Source: Oscillospiraceae bacterium
GTDB taxonomy: Bacteria; Bacillota; Clostridia; Oscillospirales; Ruminococcaceae
Reading direction: 5' to 3'
Length of the DNA stretch: 19,506 nucleotides
Assembly (NCBI GenBank): GCA_029098085.1
Contig: JAQXNQ010000195.1
Span: 1 to 19,506, forward strand
Part shown: in pieces, positions 13,338 to 19,506 of the stretch
Position numbering within the stretch: position 1 is the first letter of the stretch
Layout of the letters: every line of letters starts with the position of its first letter
The notes under the pieces: generated by a model
Database searches by the model: none
What the model saw: the letters and a program-made list of their open reading frames with translations, nothing else
Told to the model about the DNA's origin: nothing
Program-made: the position numbers and the translations under genes

Positions 13338-15920
13338 ATGATTGCAGTGAAGCTGAAAACAGAATACTTACACAATCCCCTGGGGATAGACATTGTGCGG
13401 CCCCGGCTGCAGTGGAACTGTAAAGACGGCATAACCCAGACGGCGTATCAAGTGCTGTGCAGGGATGAAAATGGGCAGCTTCTCTGGGACAGCGGGAAAA
13501 CAGACGGAAGTACCATGCATGTCAGCTATGGGGGAGAAATGCTGAAAAGTCGGAGTAAGCTGCTGTGGCAGGTGCGGCTGTGGGACGAAAATGACCTGCC
13601 GGGTGAATGGTCAGAGGAAGCGTTCTTTGAGCTGGGTTTGCTGAATCCATCCGACTGGCAGGCAAAATGGATCGCCGGTAATTACAAGGTCAACAAAAAG
13701 CAACGCTATCCCGTGGATTGCTTCCGGAAATCCTTCCGGGCAGAGAATGTGAAAAAAGGCCGACTGTATATCACCGCCTGCGGCCTTTACGAGGCAAAGC
13801 TGAACGGCGAAAAGGTGGGCGGCTTTGTGCTGGCCCCCGGCATCACCGACTATCGCAAGCGTGTACAGTACCAGACCTATGATGTGACCGACCTGCTGCA
13901 AGAGGGCAAAAACACGCTGACCGTGCAGCTGGCGGACGGCTGGTATCGCGGTTCCTGCGGTGCCTGGGGCATCAGGAATCAGTACGGCACCGAGACCAAG
14001 CTGCTGGCCCGGTTGGAGATCACCCACGCCGACGGCAGTGCGCAGAGCGTTGTCACCGACGGGAGCTGGGATTGGAGCAATGACGGACCCATCCGCTTTG
14101 CCGATAACCAGGACGGGGAGGTGGTGGAGGCTTCCAAACTGCCTTCCTATTCGGGGAAAGCCAAGATCACCTCCCATCATGTGGTCCCCACCGCATCCAA
14201 CAATGTTCCTGTGACCGAGCATGAGCGTTTGACCCCAAAGCTCATCACCACCCCATCCGGCAAGACCGTGCTGGACTATGGACAGAACATCGCCGGCTAC
14301 GCTGAGTTCACCGTGAACGCCAAAACAGGGCAGCGCATCTTTCTCCGCTTCGGTGAACTGCTGGACGAAAACGGGGAATTTACCCAGAAGAACATCCAAT
14401 GCGCCAACAAAAAGGTCACCACTCCTCTGCAGCAGGTGGAGTACCTCTGCAAAGAGGGTGAAAACCGCTACAAGACCACCTTCGCCATCTTCGGCTTCCA
14501 GTACATTCTGGTAGAGACCGATGCGGACTTCAAGCCGGAAAATTTCACCGCCATTGCGGTCTACTCCGACATGGAGCGCACCGGTTGGTTCGAGAGCTCC
14601 AACGAACTGCTGGACAAGCTGGTGGACTGCACGTTGTGGAGCGCAAAGAACAACCATGCCGACCTGCCCACCGACTGCCCCACCCGGGAGCGTCACGGCT
14701 GGACGGGTGACACCCAGATCTTCTTTAAGACAGCCTCCTATCTGTTCAACTATGCTCCTATGGCCAGAAAATACCTCCACGATGTCTACGACTGGCAGGA
14801 GAAAAATGGCCGGCTGCCCCATATCGTCCCAGACGGCGGCGCGGATTTCTATATGCGCTCCATGAACGGCTCGGTGGGCTGGTCCGATGTGGGCATTCTG
14901 ATCCCGAAGCGGTATGCCGAGATATTTGCGGACGAGAGCATTCTCCGGGAGTTTTACGACGGCATGGCTGCCTATGCCCGCTTTATGGAGCGTCGCTGCG
15001 GCAAGCGGATGCCTGTCTTCGCAAAGCGCATCCGTCTTCCCGGTGAGGCACAAAAGTACTTCGTAAACCGGGGTCAGAGCTACGGTGAATGGGCCGAGCC
15101 TGTGGAGGCCGGCGGCGGATTTCGCTGGACCGACTTTGTTGCACCTCATCCGGAGGTCTCCACCGCCTATACCTGCCATGTGCTGGGGCTGATGGCTGAC
15201 ATTGCACAGCAGTTGGGGCGCGGCGAGGACGCGCGGGAATTCCGCCGTTACCACGACGGCTGCCGAAATGCCTATCAGCAGCTGGTCCGCACCGAGGACT
15301 TCAAGCTGGATACCGACCGGCAGGCCCGACTGGTCCGGCCCCTGTACTTCGACCTTCTGGACGGTGAGCAGAAGGCCTACGCCCAAAAGCGGCTCATTGA
15401 GGCGCTGGAGCATTTCGGCTGGCGATTGGGCACCGGATTTCTCTCCACCCCCTTGATCCTCTATGTCCTGGCGGATTACGACCTGGATGCTGCATACCGT
15501 CTTTTGGAAAACGAGGAGATCCCCGGCTGGCTGTCCATGCCCAAGCAGGGTGCCACCACCATCTGGGAGAGCTGGGAGGGCCCCAATGCCCAGGGCGGTG
15601 TCGCCTCGCTGAACCACTACTCCAAGGGTGCTGTGGTGGAGTGGCTTTTCTCCACCATGTGCGGCGTTCGGGTGGACGGAGAAAATCACTTCATCATTGC
15701 CCCCCATCCCGGCGGACATTTCACCTATGCCAAAGCGAGCTACGACAGCGTCTATGGCCGGGTGGAAAGCGGCTGGGAAAAGAACGGGGAGAGCTATACG
15801 CTTACCGTCCGCATTCCCTGCAACACCACTGCGGAGCTGATTTTGCCCAGCGGGGATCATGGCGTGCTTTCGGCGGGTATTCACCAATTCACTTGGGAGG
15901 GTTCTCGCGGGGCACAGTGA
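13338..15920 (+). CDS. Alpha-L-rhamnosidase, GH78
   Basis: This 860-residue protein lacks a signal peptide. Order: N-terminal FnIII-like region (about 1-100), rhamnosidase N domain with a carbohydrate-binding jelly-roll fold (about 125-300; ITACGLYEAKLNGEKVG), concanavalin-like domain (about 300-410), (alpha/alpha)6 catalytic barrel (about 412-755) and C-terminal beta domain. The signature PTDCPTRERHGWTGD (444-458) gives Asp446, Glu451 and Asp458, matching the substrate-contacting acids of bacterial GH78. Glu744 in TTIWESWEG is the probable general base. Members release terminal alpha-L-rhamnose. The start is ATG 13338 behind CGGAGG, 12 bases after the symporter. As the last gene of the GH3-symporter-GH78 operon, it would act first on a rhamnosyl-glucoside. 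No rhamnose catabolic genes (rhaA/B/D) are in the window. Confidence 0.94.
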   Translation: MIAVKLKTEYLHNPLGIDIVRPRLQWNCKDGITQTAYQVLCRDENGQLLWDSGKTDGSTMHVSYGGEMLKSRSKLLWQVRLWDENDLPGEWSEEAFFELGLLNPSDWQAKWIAGNYKVNKKQRYPVDCFRKSFRAENVKKGRLYITACGLYEAKLNGEKVGGFVLAPGITDYRKRVQYQTYDVTDLLQEGKNTLTVQLADGWYRGSCGAWGIRNQYGTETKLLARLEITHADGSAQSVVTDGSWDWSNDGPIRFADNQDGEVVEASKLPSYSGKAKITSHHVVPTASNNVPVTEHERLTPKLITTPSGKTVLDYGQNIAGYAEFTVNAKTGQRIFLRFGELLDENGEFTQKNIQCANKKVTTPLQQVEYLCKEGENRYKTTFAIFGFQYILVETDADFKPENFTAIAVYSDMERTGWFESSNELLDKLVDCTLWSAKNNHADLPTDCPTRERHGWTGDTQIFFKTASYLFNYAPMARKYLHDVYDWQEKNGRLPHIVPDGGADFYMRSMNGSVGWSDVGILIPKRYAEIFADESILREFYDGMAAYARFMERRCGKRMPVFAKRIRLPGEAQKYFVNRGQSYGEWAEPVEAGGGFRWTDFVAPHPEVSTAYTCHVLGLMADIAQQLGRGEDAREFRRYHDGCRNAYQQLVRTEDFKLDTDRQARLVRPLYFDLLDGEQKAYAQKRLIEALEHFGWRLGTGFLSTPLILYVLADYDLDAAYRLLENEEIPGWLSMPKQGATTIWESWEGPNAQGGVASLNHYSKGAVVEWLFSTMCGVRVDGENHFIIAPHPGGHFTYAKASYDSVYGRVESGWEKNGESYTLTVRIPCNTTAELILPSGDHGVLSAGIHQFTWEGSRGAQ

Positions 15921-15969
15921 AGAAGACGGCTTTTTTCAGCGCAGTTTCTATGCCGAGCAGAGCTCATCC

Positions 15970-15998
15970 TTGCCGGGGCGGAGATTTCATGGTATGAT
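15970..15998 (+). promoter_or_regulatory. Possible promoter of the HExxH protein gene
   Basis: TTGCCG (15970-15975) and TATGAT (15993-15998) are 17 bases apart, about 79 bases before the ATG at 16077. No convincing terminator separates this from GH78, so read-through from the rhamnoside operon is also possible. Confidence 0.5.
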
Positions 15999-16076
15999 GA
16001 AGCAAATCAGCGGCTGCGCCGGAAAGTAGCTGGCTGTTTTATTCAGTATTATCATAAAAAGGAGCATAGCGAGGCC

Positions 16077-16541
16077 ATGACAGACAGAGCAGAAATTCAA
16101 AAGGCCTTTGAAAAATGGGTCAGAAAGCTGCGGCTTGTGCCGGATTGGGACATCCGTTTGGAATGGGTGGAAGACCCTTCCTGGCGCAAGACGGGTGATT
16201 TCAAGGTTGATTGCGATGATAAAAAGGCCATCCTCCTGCTCAATGGGGTGGACCCCAAGGAGGAGAATTTGGAGGAAGTTCTGGTCCATGAGCTGATGCA
16301 CTTGAAGCTCTACCCTCTGGACCAGGTGACGGAGGCGCTGATCAAAAGCAATTTTGAGGAGGGAACGCCGGGGTATAACCTGGCCTACTATGGGTTTTTC
16401 GGCACTTTGGAGCAGACCGTGGAAGAGTTGGCCAAATGTTTCCTGCTGGAATTTGGCGAGAACAAAGATCTGTCCTTCGGCCGCTGCCGCAGACAGAAGT
16501 CCTTCACGGAGCTTTATGATGGATTGAACGATATTGAGTAA
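16077..16541 (+). CDS. Small HExxH zinc metallopeptidase-like protein
   Basis: This 154-residue soluble protein has no signal peptide or membrane segment. VLVHELMHLKL (68-78) is an HExxH zinc site (His71, Glu72, His75). Forty-two residues after His75, the helix LEQTVEELAKCFLL (111-124) supplies a plausible gluzincin-type third ligand (Glu117 or Glu116). The N-terminal 55 residues form a small beta-rich unit (WDIRLEWVED, then AILLLNG). The size and layout suggest a minimal SprT-like or phage/mobile-element metallopeptidase fold, but I cannot assign a family. The start is ATG 16077; AAGGAG lies 12 bases upstream, which is longer than usual. Substrate is unknown. Confidence 0.75.
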   Translation: MTDRAEIQKAFEKWVRKLRLVPDWDIRLEWVEDPSWRKTGDFKVDCDDKKAILLLNGVDPKEENLEEVLVHELMHLKLYPLDQVTEALIKSNFEEGTPGYNLAYYGFFGTLEQTVEELAKCFLLEFGENKDLSFGRCRRQKSFTELYDGLNDIE

Positions 16542-16584
16542 GGACAACCATGAAAAACACCGTCGATAGGAAATGAAAGATTTT

Positions 16585-16649
16585 CCTGCTGATAATTTGG
16601 TGTGCGCCTGCGCACACTATCACCGTGCAACCAAAGAATCAGCAGGAGG
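16585..16649 (+). promoter_or_regulatory. Structured leader that can occlude the lipoprotein ribosome binding site
   Basis: CCTGCTGAT (16585-16593) is the exact complement of ATCAGCAGG (16638-16646), whose last bases are the start of the Shine-Dalgarno AGGAGG (16644-16649). Inside it, TTTGGT (16596-16601) pairs with ACCAAA (16630-16635), and a GTGCGC/GCGCAC hairpin lies at 16602-16615. A competing hairpin, AGGAAA (16568-16573) with TTTCCT (16582-16587), would use the same CCT bases. No known riboswitch consensus is recognised. The promoter is not clear: a GATAAT at 16591-16596, if used, would remove part of this structure. Confidence 0.45.
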
Positions 16650-16655
16650 TATCTT

Positions 16656-17036
16656 ATGAAACGAGGATATTTTGTTTTAGCTCTTGCCCTTGTGCTGGCG
16701 GTGGGACTGTATGCCTGCGCGTCCAATGACTCCGGAGCGTCCAATTCGCCTCAGGTCAGCAACACCCCCAGCGTCAGCCCCGGCAATACTCCGAGCACTT
16801 CTCCCAGCACCGGCCTGCCCAACGATGCCGATGAGGGCGGCGGTGCCGGCGGCACCAACGGCGGCATGAACGGCGGTTCCCAGAACGGAAACAACGGGAA
16901 TGGCGGCGGCCTTGGCGGCGCAGTGGATGACATCGGCAATGCGGTGGATGACATTCTTGGGGGCGGCAACAACGGCAATGCCAACAACGGCACCGCCAAC
17001 GGCGGCGCCAACAGCAGGGCTGTGCCCAGAAGCTGA
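16656..17036 (+). CDS. Putative lipoprotein, low-complexity Asn/Gly-rich
   Basis: This 126-residue protein starts at ATG 16656 behind AGGAGG. An N-terminal signal (MKRG, then a hydrophobic stretch) ends in GLYAC at 17-21. That is an imperfect lipobox, since the -2 residue is Tyr, so lipidation of Cys21 is likely but not certain. The mature part has a Ser/Pro/Thr-rich spacer (22-53), then Gly/Asn-rich repeats around an amphipathic pair GAVDDIGNAVDDI (about 89-101), then NNGN/NGT/NGG units. No folded domain is apparent; a surface-exposed disordered protein is inferred. It stands between the HExxH gene and a bidirectional terminator. Confidence 0.75.
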   Translation: MKRGYFVLALALVLAVGLYACASNDSGASNSPQVSNTPSVSPGNTPSTSPSTGLPNDADEGGGAGGTNGGMNGGSQNGNNGNGGGLGGAVDDIGNAVDDILGGGNNGNANNGTANGGANSRAVPRS

Positions 17037-17042
17037 AACAAA

Positions 17043-17075
17043 TGATGGCCGGGATCAGTGCGATCCCGGCCATCA
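17043..17075. terminator. Bidirectional terminator between lipoprotein and phosphatase-GNAT genes
   Basis: A perfect 14-bp stem (17043-17056 with 17062-17075; TGATGGCCGGGATC and its complement) has a five-base loop. ATTATTT follows on the plus strand and TTTGTTT on the minus strand. It lies seven bases after the lipoprotein stop and six bases from the convergent stop. Confidence 0.85.
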
Positions 17076-17080
17076 GACTA

Positions 17081-18109
17081 TTATTTGAACGTTTCCGTAT
17101 AGGAAGGGTGGTTGCAGCGGATATCCTTTTCCCAGACAGCGCCCTCCAGCTGATAAAAGCCGTATTTGCGGCAGAAGGACTGCACCTCGGGGTGGTCCTC
17201 GCCGCACTCCAGCCGGATGCGATCGCGTCCCGACGCGCGGCAGAGGGAAACGGCCTGCCCCAGGAGCTGTACGCCCAATCTGCGCCGGCGCAATTCGGGG
17301 GAGATGTTCAGGAAGGAGATATATCCCGCGTTGGCAGCCGCGTCCCACCGGGCGTCCACTTTCAGACTGCCCACCTGCCTGTCGCCCAGCATGGCGGCCA
17401 GGGCTTCACCTCTGGCTTCCGGGCGGAAGTAGAGAGAGGTCCGCTCGATGCCGGAGGCGGTCTCCTCGTCGGTTTTTGCGGCAGGATGGGGGGCGTTGGC
17501 CAAGTCCCCGGAGAGGTGGTCGATGTTGTTGTACCACTTCACATGGACCTGCCTGCCGTCACACTCCAGAAGGGCGACACAGGTGTTGTCGCCGTGAGGG
17601 ATCTCGCGGATGGTGGCCGTGCCCAGCCAATAGGCGATGGCGGAGCGGATGATGCACCCGTGGGCAAAAACGGCGACGGTCTGGCCGGGGTGGGCGGCGG
17701 CAATGCGCCTGACCGCAGTATCAAAACGGTGCTGGATCTCCCCGAAGGTCTCGCTGCCCTCCACCTGCCATGCGGGGTCGCACCGCCAGAAGGCCAGCAG
17801 GGAGTCCCGCTCGGTGCGGAGCAGATCGCCCCAGGGCCGATCCTCCCAGCGCCCGGAGCGGATCTCGCGGAGCTGCGGATCGGTGTGGAGAGGGAGTCGG
17901 TGGGAGCGGCAAATGGCGCCGGCGGTGGTCATGGTGCGGAACAGGTCGCTGGAGTAAGCGGCGTCAATGGGGACGTCCCGGAAACGCTGCTCCAGCGCTT
18001 CGATCTGGCGGTAGCCTGTGGGGGTGATCAGCCCGTCGTACCACGCCTGGCAGCGGCGGTAGAGGTTGCCGTCGGCCTGGGCATGGCGGATCAGATAGAT
18101 CTTGGTCAT
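17081..18109 (-). CDS. Histidine phosphatase-GNAT acetyltransferase fusion
   Basis: This 342-residue cytoplasmic protein has two domains. Residues 1-205 are a histidine phosphatase (phosphoglycerate mutase superfamily) domain with LIRHAQ (6-11; His9), the acidic LREIRSG (80-86; Glu82) and FAHG (148-151; His150). Residues about 220-335 are a GNAT acetyltransferase, with acetyl-CoA-binding RRRRLGVQLL (274-283) and a terminal KYGFYQLEG (315-323). The start is the ATG at 18109, with GGAG nine bases upstream; an in-frame ATG six bases earlier is too close to it, and the frame further upstream crosses the rnpB terminator. It lies just after rnpB on the same strand and has no clear promoter, so read-through from rnpB is possible. 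Substrates of both domains are unknown. Confidence 0.87.
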   Translation of the reverse strand: MTKIYLIRHAQADGNLYRRCQAWYDGLITPTGYRQIEALEQRFRDVPIDAAYSSDLFRTMTTAGAICRSHRLPLHTDPQLREIRSGRWEDRPWGDLLRTERDSLLAFWRCDPAWQVEGSETFGEIQHRFDTAVRRIAAAHPGQTVAVFAHGCIIRSAIAYWLGTATIREIPHGDNTCVALLECDGRQVHVKWYNNIDHLSGDLANAPHPAAKTDEETASGIERTSLYFRPEARGEALAAMLGDRQVGSLKVDARWDAAANAGYISFLNISPELRRRRLGVQLLGQAVSLCRASGRDRIRLECGEDHPEVQSFCRKYGFYQLEGAVWEKDIRCNHPSYTETFK

Positions 18110-18126
18110 GTACATACGCTCCTGAT

Positions 18127-18168
18127 AAAACAACGTCACCCGGCCCGCCGAAGGGCGGGAGCCGGGTG
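18127..18168 (-). terminator. Terminator of rnpB
   Basis: On the minus strand CACCCGG pairs with CCGGGTG and CCCGCC with GGCGGG, with a two-base bulge and a CTTC loop. TTGTTTTAT follows three bases after the stem. It lies 9 bases past the 3' end of the RNase P RNA and 18 bases before the phosphatase-GNAT start. Confidence 0.85.
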
Positions 18169-18177
18169 CTGTTTGGT

Positions 18178-18583
18178 ACAAGTAAGCCTATAAGCCGGGT
18201 TCTGTCATTTAAGACAGCCATCTATCTAGACGCATCGTTGCCAATGCGTTCCAGCCACCTCCTAAACGCGGTCGGGCCGACCTGTTGCGTTACCACGGTG
18301 TTGCTCCGGATAGAGTTTACAGCGATGAGCAGTTCCCAGTCATCGGGCGGGCGCTTATCTCCGCCTTTCCACCCTTACCTCGTCGGTGCAAGCGACATTC
18401 GCTGCATCTCCTGTCCCCAAAACTCGGTCTTAGGGACAGACCGGGACGAGGCGGTATATCTCTGTTGCACTTTTCCTGAAGTCGCCTTCGGCGGGCGTTA
18501 CCCGTTATCCTTGCCCTGTGGAGCCCGGACTTTCCTCATGGGCGGCCTTTCGGCCTGCCCCCGCGGCTGTCCAACTTACTTGC
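18178..18583 (-). ncRNA. rnpB: RNase P RNA (catalytic subunit), bacterial type A-like
   Basis: The RNA component of RNase P matures the 5' ends of tRNAs. The minus strand carries the universal 5' core GAGGAAAGTCCGGGCTCC (18520-18537), a central region with GAGGTAAGGGTGGAAAGGC, and the 3' core AGAACCCGGCTTATAGGC (18186-18203). The ends pair in an 8-bp P1 helix: CTTACTTG (18575-18582) with CAAGTAAG (18179-18186), plus-strand coordinates. The length is about 405 bases. Predicted start and end agree with the promoter (18590-18618) and terminator (18127-18168). The ends are approximate to a few bases. Confidence 0.97.
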
Positions 18584-18589
18584 CAAATT

Positions 18590-18618
18590 ATTTTATCTCA
18601 ACTTTCATGGATTGTCAA
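18590..18618 (-). promoter_or_regulatory. Promoter of rnpB
   Basis: On the minus strand, -35 TTGACA (18613-18618, a perfect consensus) and -10 TAAAAT (18590-18595) are 17 bases apart. The predicted start near 18583 coincides with the 5' strand of P1. Its -35 box overlaps that of the divergent murD promoter by five bases. Confidence 0.85.
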
Positions 18619-18640
18619 ATACCGTTTCCTGGAGTATAAT
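18612..18640 (+). promoter_or_regulatory. Promoter of murD
   Basis: -35 TTGTCA (18612-18617) and -10 TATAAT (18635-18640) are 17 bases apart, placing the start about 31 bases before the ATG at 18678. The -35 bases 18613-18617 are shared with the rnpB promoter on the other strand. Confidence 0.8.
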
Positions 18641-18677
18641 TAAACAATGCGATTTTGTGTTCATGGGGGAGATTGAA

Positions 18678-19506
18678 ATGGGTTCTGCCTTGAAAGAATA
18701 TTTTGATACCCTGCGGGAGAAACGGGTGGTCGTCATCGGAATGGGCGTATCCAATCTGCCGCTGATCGAGAAAATGCTGGACGCCGGCCTGCGCGTCACC
18801 GCCTGCGACAAGCGGGAGCGGGAGGCGTTTGACGGCTTGATCGAGAAGCTGGAGGACAGGGGCCTGACGGTTTGTCTCGGCGGCGACTATCTGGAGCACC
18901 TGGAGGGGGCGGATGTGATCTTCCGTACCCCCGGTATGCGCCCCGATCTGCCCCAGCTGGTGAAGGCTGTGGAAGCGGGTGCGCAGCTTACCTCTGAGAT
19001 GGAGGCGTTTTTCAGCCTCTGCCCCTGCAGGATCATTGCCGTGACCGGATCGGACGGAAAGACCACCACCACCACCATCATTGCCGGCCTGCTGAAGGCT
19101 GCCGGGTACCGCACCTTTGTGGGCGGCAATATCGGCCATCCGCTGCTGTGCGAGGTGGATGACATTCACCCCGACGATATGGTGGTGCTGGAGCTGTCCT
19201 CCTTCCAGCTGATGACCATGAAGCAGAGTCCCGCCGTGGCTGTGGTGACCAACCTGGCCCCCAACCACCTGGATATCCACAAGGATATGGAGGAATATGT
19301 GCAGGCCAAGCGCAACATCTTCGCCTATCAGGAGAGCGAGGACCGGCTGGTGCTCAACGCCGACAACGAGATCACTGCCGGTTTTGCGGCGCAGGCAAGG
19401 GGGGAGGTGACTCTCTTCAGCCGCAGGAAGCAGCTGGAGGGCGGGGTGTGTCTGAAGGACGGCAGGATCTGGTGCCGTGGAAAACCGGTTCTGGCGGCGA
19501 AGGATA
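18678..19506 (+). CDS. murD: UDP-N-acetylmuramoyl-L-alanine--D-glutamate ligase, 3'-truncated by the window
   Basis: MurD adds D-glutamate to UDP-MurNAc-L-Ala in cytoplasmic peptidoglycan synthesis, using ATP. The first 276 residues are present and the frame is open to the window end. Residues about 1-110 form the UMP-binding Rossmann-like domain (VVVIGMGVSNLPLIEKM). The ATP-binding domain starts with the Mur ligase P-loop TGSDGKTT (123-130) and continues with GNIGHPL (about 155-161), VLELSSFQL and NLAPNHLDIH. The start is ATG 18678 behind GGGGGAGA. It is transcribed away from rnpB by its own promoter. MurD is preferred over MurC/E/F because of the SSFQL and NHLD(I)H motifs. Confidence 0.93.
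   Translation, partial: MGSALKEYFDTLREKRVVVIGMGVSNLPLIEKMLDAGLRVTACDKREREAFDGLIEKLEDRGLTVCLGGDYLEHLEGADVIFRTPGMRPDLPQLVKAVEAGAQLTSEMEAFFSLCPCRIIAVTGSDGKTTTTTIIAGLLKAAGYRTFVGGNIGHPLLCEVDDIHPDDMVVLELSSFQLMTMKQSPAVAVVTNLAPNHLDIHKDMEEYVQAKRNIFAYQESEDRLVLNADNEITAGFAAQARGEVTLFSRRKQLEGGVCLKDGRIWCRGKPVLAAKD

Noticed and set aside
13611..15887. Long antisense open frame opposite the GH78 gene
   Set aside because: Shadow frame produced by codon bias; the sense frame has the full GH78 signature and an RBS.
18110..18181. N-terminal extension of the phosphatase-GNAT protein
   Set aside because: The extra 24 codons would be encoded by the rnpB terminator hairpin; the ATG at 18109 has the ribosome binding site.
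17042..18193. Plus-strand open frame of 383 codons opposite the phosphatase-GNAT gene
   Set aside because: It starts inside a terminator stem and lacks motifs, whereas the minus frame has RHA, FAHG and GNAT motifs.
18166..18639. Plus-strand open frames over the RNase P RNA
   Set aside because: The region is the conserved rnpB RNA on the minus strand; the frames cross its promoter and P1 helix.

Overview
This window is GC-rich chromosomal DNA from a low-copy, sigma-70-type Gram-positive genome. Strong AGGAGG ribosome binding sites, TTGACA/TATAAT promoters with 17-base spacers, a MurD homologue of Firmicutes type, an AraC regulator with a divergent GH3 gene, a GPH symporter and a GH78 enzyme point to a gut-dwelling clostridium (Oscillospiraceae-like). 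That placement is inferred from style and content, not from a marker gene comparison. I see no insertion sequence, phage module, CRISPR array, tRNA or 16S/23S rRNA gene.

Layout. Positions 1-1515 hold the 3' part of a hybrid histidine kinase with two receiver domains, followed by two tiny coupled ORFs and a strong hairpin. Positions 1765-3566 (minus strand) form a compact metalloid-type operon: ArsR/SmtB regulator, ArsP-like permease and a thioredoxin-fold protein with a cysteine-rich repeated N-terminus. The regulator has a near-consensus promoter with an operator-like inverted repeat just downstream. Positions 3786-5891 encode a 701-residue multidomain protein: an SseB-like N-terminal region, a macro domain, a degenerate HD (RelA/SpoT-like) helical domain and an unassigned C-terminal domain. 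Positions 5951-6169 look like a decayed coding remnant. Positions 6217-7416 (minus) encode a single (alpha/alpha)6 glycoside hydrolase, and 7582-8040 a cysteine-rich DUF3795 protein.

Positions 8119-15920 are a sugar-utilisation locus: a divergent AraC regulator, then GH3 beta-glucosidase, GPH-family sugar:cation symporter and GH78 alpha-L-rhamnosidase in one operon. None of the enzymes has a signal peptide, so the substrate (plausibly a rhamnosyl-glucoside such as a plant rutinoside) would be imported intact and split in the cytoplasm.

Positions 15921-18109 hold a small HExxH metallopeptidase, a low-complexity Asn/Gly-rich lipoprotein with a structured leader, and (minus) a histidine phosphatase-GNAT fusion. 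Positions 18178-18583 (minus) are the RNase P RNA gene rnpB, with its own promoter and terminator. murD runs off the right edge from 18678 (plus); its -35 box overlaps that of the divergent rnpB promoter.

The best candidates for something under-described are the macro/degenerate-HD fusion protein, the Cys-repeat thioredoxin in the ArsR operon, the Shine-Dalgarno-occluding leader of the lipoprotein gene, and the overlapping rnpB/murD promoters.
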